This document shows positions 47,233-47,435 of a stretch of 47,435 bases of DNA, in pieces. Below the pieces are notes generated by a model. It was not told the DNA's origin. It saw only the letters and a list, made by a program, of their open reading frames with translations, and made no database searches. The position numbers and the translations under genes were made by a program. Each line of letters starts with the position of its first letter. The stretch's first letter is position 1. This DNA comes from Bacteroidota bacterium (lineage in GTDB: Bacteria; Bacteroidota; Bacteroidia; Chitinophagales; Saprospiraceae): positions 1 to 47,435 of the forward strand of contig DROJ01000331.1 in NCBI GenBank assembly GCA_011321935.1. The letters run 5' to 3'.

Positions 47233-47328
47233 AGGATTGCACACTGATTGAACGGATTTAACTGATTAGAACTGATTTTTTTGAATCAGTTCTAATCAGT
47301 TAAATCCGTTCAATCAGTGTGCAATCCT
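47233..47328. repeat. Perfect 45-bp-arm palindrome after the M23 gene
   Basis: Arms 47233-47277 and 47284-47328 (AGGATTGCACACTGATTGAA onward) are identical in inverted orientation with a 6-base loop. Internal words AACTGATTAGAACTGATT are themselves repetitive. It begins 12 bases after the M23 stop. Confidence 0.92.
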
Positions 47329-47365
47329 AATGTATAAAGAGCTAATTTCATCTTCAGAACAATAA

Positions 47366-47397
47366 GGGCGGCCTTGCGATAGGCTGCCTTTTTTTAT
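47366..47397 (+). terminator. Rho-independent terminator
   Basis: The stem GGCGGCCT / AGGCTGCC (one G-T pair) with loop TGCGAT is followed by TTTTTTTATTT. It follows the palindrome after the padR-M23 unit. Confidence 0.65.
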
Positions 47398-47435
47398 TTA
47401 AATAAATATCTTTTTTTTTGAGAGTTATATTTTAT

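Noticed and set aside
1-47435. tRNA or rRNA genes
   Set aside because: No GTTCGANNC T-loop with matching acceptor stem and no rRNA-like conserved block was seen; short covariance-model RNAs cannot be excluded by eye.

Overview
The window looks like a chromosomal segment of a Bacteroidota bacterium, most likely a gliding or surface-associated relative of the Saprospiria. The evidence is a 2100-residue protein ending in a type IX secretion type B (gliding-motility-associated) sorting domain, beta-propeller/LytTR two-component pairs, a biotin ligase / rsfS / ftsH neighbourhood, a holB-ricT pair, candidate promoters of the Bacteroidota -7 type (TAnnTTTG), and no obvious Shine-Dalgarno sequences. 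No rRNA, tRNA, CRISPR array, transposase or phage gene was recognised.

Layout. Positions 1-536 hold the 3' end of a membrane glycosyltransferase. Positions 653-3219 hold birA-cinA (minus, coupled by a 4-base overlap) and divergent rsfS, followed by ftsH (3530-5548) and a small four-helix membrane protein. Positions 6623-9924 carry an envelope redox locus: a secreted DsbD-alpha-like protein and a DsbD with two more copies of that domain, followed by a small secreted protein of unknown function. Positions 10899-18881 mix metabolism and envelope: a 2-oxoacid dehydrogenase E2, two beta-barrel-like proteins, a LolA-like carrier, a long-chain acyl-CoA ligase, a DUF1456 protein and dihydrolipoyl dehydrogenase (the E3 partner of E2). 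Positions 18991-21553 are ricT-holB. Positions 22245-26568 hold a thiamine-binding-like protein, a LytS/LytR-type pair, tatA, a DUF4197 lipoprotein and a FolB fused to a cysteine-rich tail. Positions 26895-33443 hold glutaryl-CoA dehydrogenase, an OmpA-like protein, an EF-G2-like GTPase and a ScfR/RamB-type regulator. Positions 34053-37860 are a large propeller sensor kinase with its LytTR regulator. Positions 38096-45954 are a TPR/PD40 protein and the giant PKD-rich T9SS cargo. Positions 46110-47221 are a PadR regulator overlapping a membrane-anchored M23 peptidase.

The most striking feature is not a gene. Nearly every larger intergenic gap holds a long inverted repeat whose arms are 16-61 bp and perfect or nearly so. 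The arm sequence is usually private to the locus and often built from short tandem words such as AATGGTT, GAGAATGAGA or ACTAATCACTGCTCC. Several of these palindromes overlap stop codons of flanking genes. A smaller set of dispersed elements recurs: a 20-bp GC palindrome present twice, a GGACTCCTTTGGAG-like hairpin word, and a 100-117 bp element at 26762 and 33952.

Regulatory reading gave three further points. Two autoregulator-like genes (the ScfR-like and PadR genes) have a -7 box only 4 bases from the ATG, with palindromic operators just upstream, suggesting leaderless, self-repressed transcripts. The propeller kinase operon is flanked by 21-bp-spaced direct repeats of the kind LytTR regulators bind. 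PadR and the M23 peptidase look like a self-contained envelope-control module.
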